Assembly: GCA_017648425.1 (NCBI GenBank)
Contig: JAGCJD010000028.1
Coordinates: forward strand, 1-6,182
From: Clostridia bacterium
Lineage (GTDB): Bacteria; Bacillota; Clostridia; Oscillospirales; CAG-272
Direction: 5' to 3'
Length of the DNA: 6,182 bases
The notes under the pieces are model-generated. The model was not told the origin of the DNA. It saw nothing but the letters and a program-made list of their open reading frames with translations, and did not search any database. A program made the position numbers and the translations under genes. Of this stretch, positions 6,009-6,182 are shown piece by piece. How positions within the stretch are numbered: the stretch's first letter is position 1; every line of letters starts with the position of its first letter.

Positions 6009-6182
6009 TTTTCCTCCGTCAAAAGATTGTCGCGTATTCTGTAAAGCAAGTCCATGAGCAGTTGCTCTTGCTCTGCTGTAATACCTTCAAGTCCCCTCGC
6101 ATCAACAGCCTTTATCTTTTTAATATTATCTATATCCGTTTTTCTACCATACTCCGTAAGAAATACATACTTTACGCGCATA
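6005..6182 (-). CDS. MarR-family transcriptional regulator, C-terminal 58 residues (5' end beyond right edge)
   Basis: The visible minus-strand frame begins at 6181 in R-V-K-Y-V-F-L-T-E-Y-G, which matches the end of the MarR wing (the D-x-R...hLT-x-x-G motif). It then has a charged segment and a final amphipathic helix, ITAEQEQLLMDLLYRIRDNL, typical of the MarR dimerisation region. It ends in LLTEEK and TGA at 6005-6007. MarR proteins are dimeric winged-helix repressors that release DNA when they bind phenolic or drug ligands, and many are encoded directly upstream of the exporter they control. Here the stop overlaps the ABC start by four bases and the ABC ribosome binding site lies inside this gene, so co-expression is expected. 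The ATG at 6179-6181 is internal to the wing, not the true start. The DNA-binding helices and operator are outside the window. Confidence 0.78.
   Translation of the reverse strand, partial: MRVKYVFLTEYGRKTDIDNIKKIKAVDARGLEGITAEQEQLLMDLLYRIRDNLLTEEK
6013..6017 (-). promoter_or_regulatory. Ribosome binding site of the first ABC gene, inside the MarR-like gene
   Basis: GGAGG on the minus strand, followed by AAAA and the ATG at 6008. It sits in the final codons of the MarR-like gene, whose TGA overlaps the ABC start as ATGA. A strong site in addition to the stop-start overlap suggests that the exporter can be made at higher levels than the regulator. Confidence 0.8.

Noticed and set aside
1..6182. 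tRNA, rRNA, CRISPR, insertion sequence, prophage or skin element
   Set aside because: Coding regions fill nearly the whole window. I saw no clover-leaf sequence, regularly spaced repeats, transposase motifs, flanking inverted repeats or interruption of the sigma gene.

Overview
The window looks like a chromosomal segment of a low-to-moderate GC, endospore-lineage Firmicute (Clostridia, perhaps Ruminococcaceae/Oscillospiraceae-like). The reasons are a sigma factor of the SigK type with a hydrophobic N-terminal pro-sequence, a PPi-type phosphofructokinase of the clostridial kind, strong GGAGG ribosome binding sites, and a MarR plus two-half-transporter operon typical of Firmicutes. The exact genus cannot be read from the sequence.

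Layout. Positions 1-742 (minus) hold the N-terminal 247 residues of a pyrophosphate-dependent 6-phosphofructokinase that runs off the left edge. A 168-bp divergent intergenic region follows (743-910). It carries a near-perfect SigA promoter (TTGACA-17-TAGAAT with extended -10) reading left into the phosphofructokinase, and a plausible SigE-type promoter reading right. Positions 911-1594 (plus) encode a 227-residue SigK-like sigma factor. From 6182 down to 1595 everything is on the minus strand and forms one tightly packed operon. In transcription order it contains the C-terminal end of a MarR-family repressor (cut by the right edge), a 600-residue ABC half-transporter, a 623-residue ABC half-transporter, and a 247-residue uncharacterised protein with a PD-(D/E)XK nuclease-like D...E-x-Q core. 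The three junctions overlap by 4, 1 and 4 bases (ATGA, TAATG, ATGA), which indicates co-transcription and translational coupling. The operon promoter and probable MarR operator lie outside the window.

How the genes fit together. The two half-transporters have complementary defects in their nucleotide-binding domains: one lacks the catalytic Glu and switch His, the other lacks the normal signature motif. They should therefore form an obligate heterodimeric exporter with one active and one degenerate ATP site (TM287/288, LmrCD and BmrCD type), probably for drugs or lipophilic toxins and controlled by the MarR protein. The role of the third coupled gene is unknown. SigK and this last gene converge with no spacer: their stop codons together form the palindrome TGATCA.

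The points most worth a second look are the nuclease-like gene coupled to the exporter, the substitution of a normally invariant promoter-melting Tyr by Asp in the sigma factor, and the zero-gap convergent gene ends. I see no clear evidence of a wholly new system, mobile element, CRISPR array, tRNA or rRNA.
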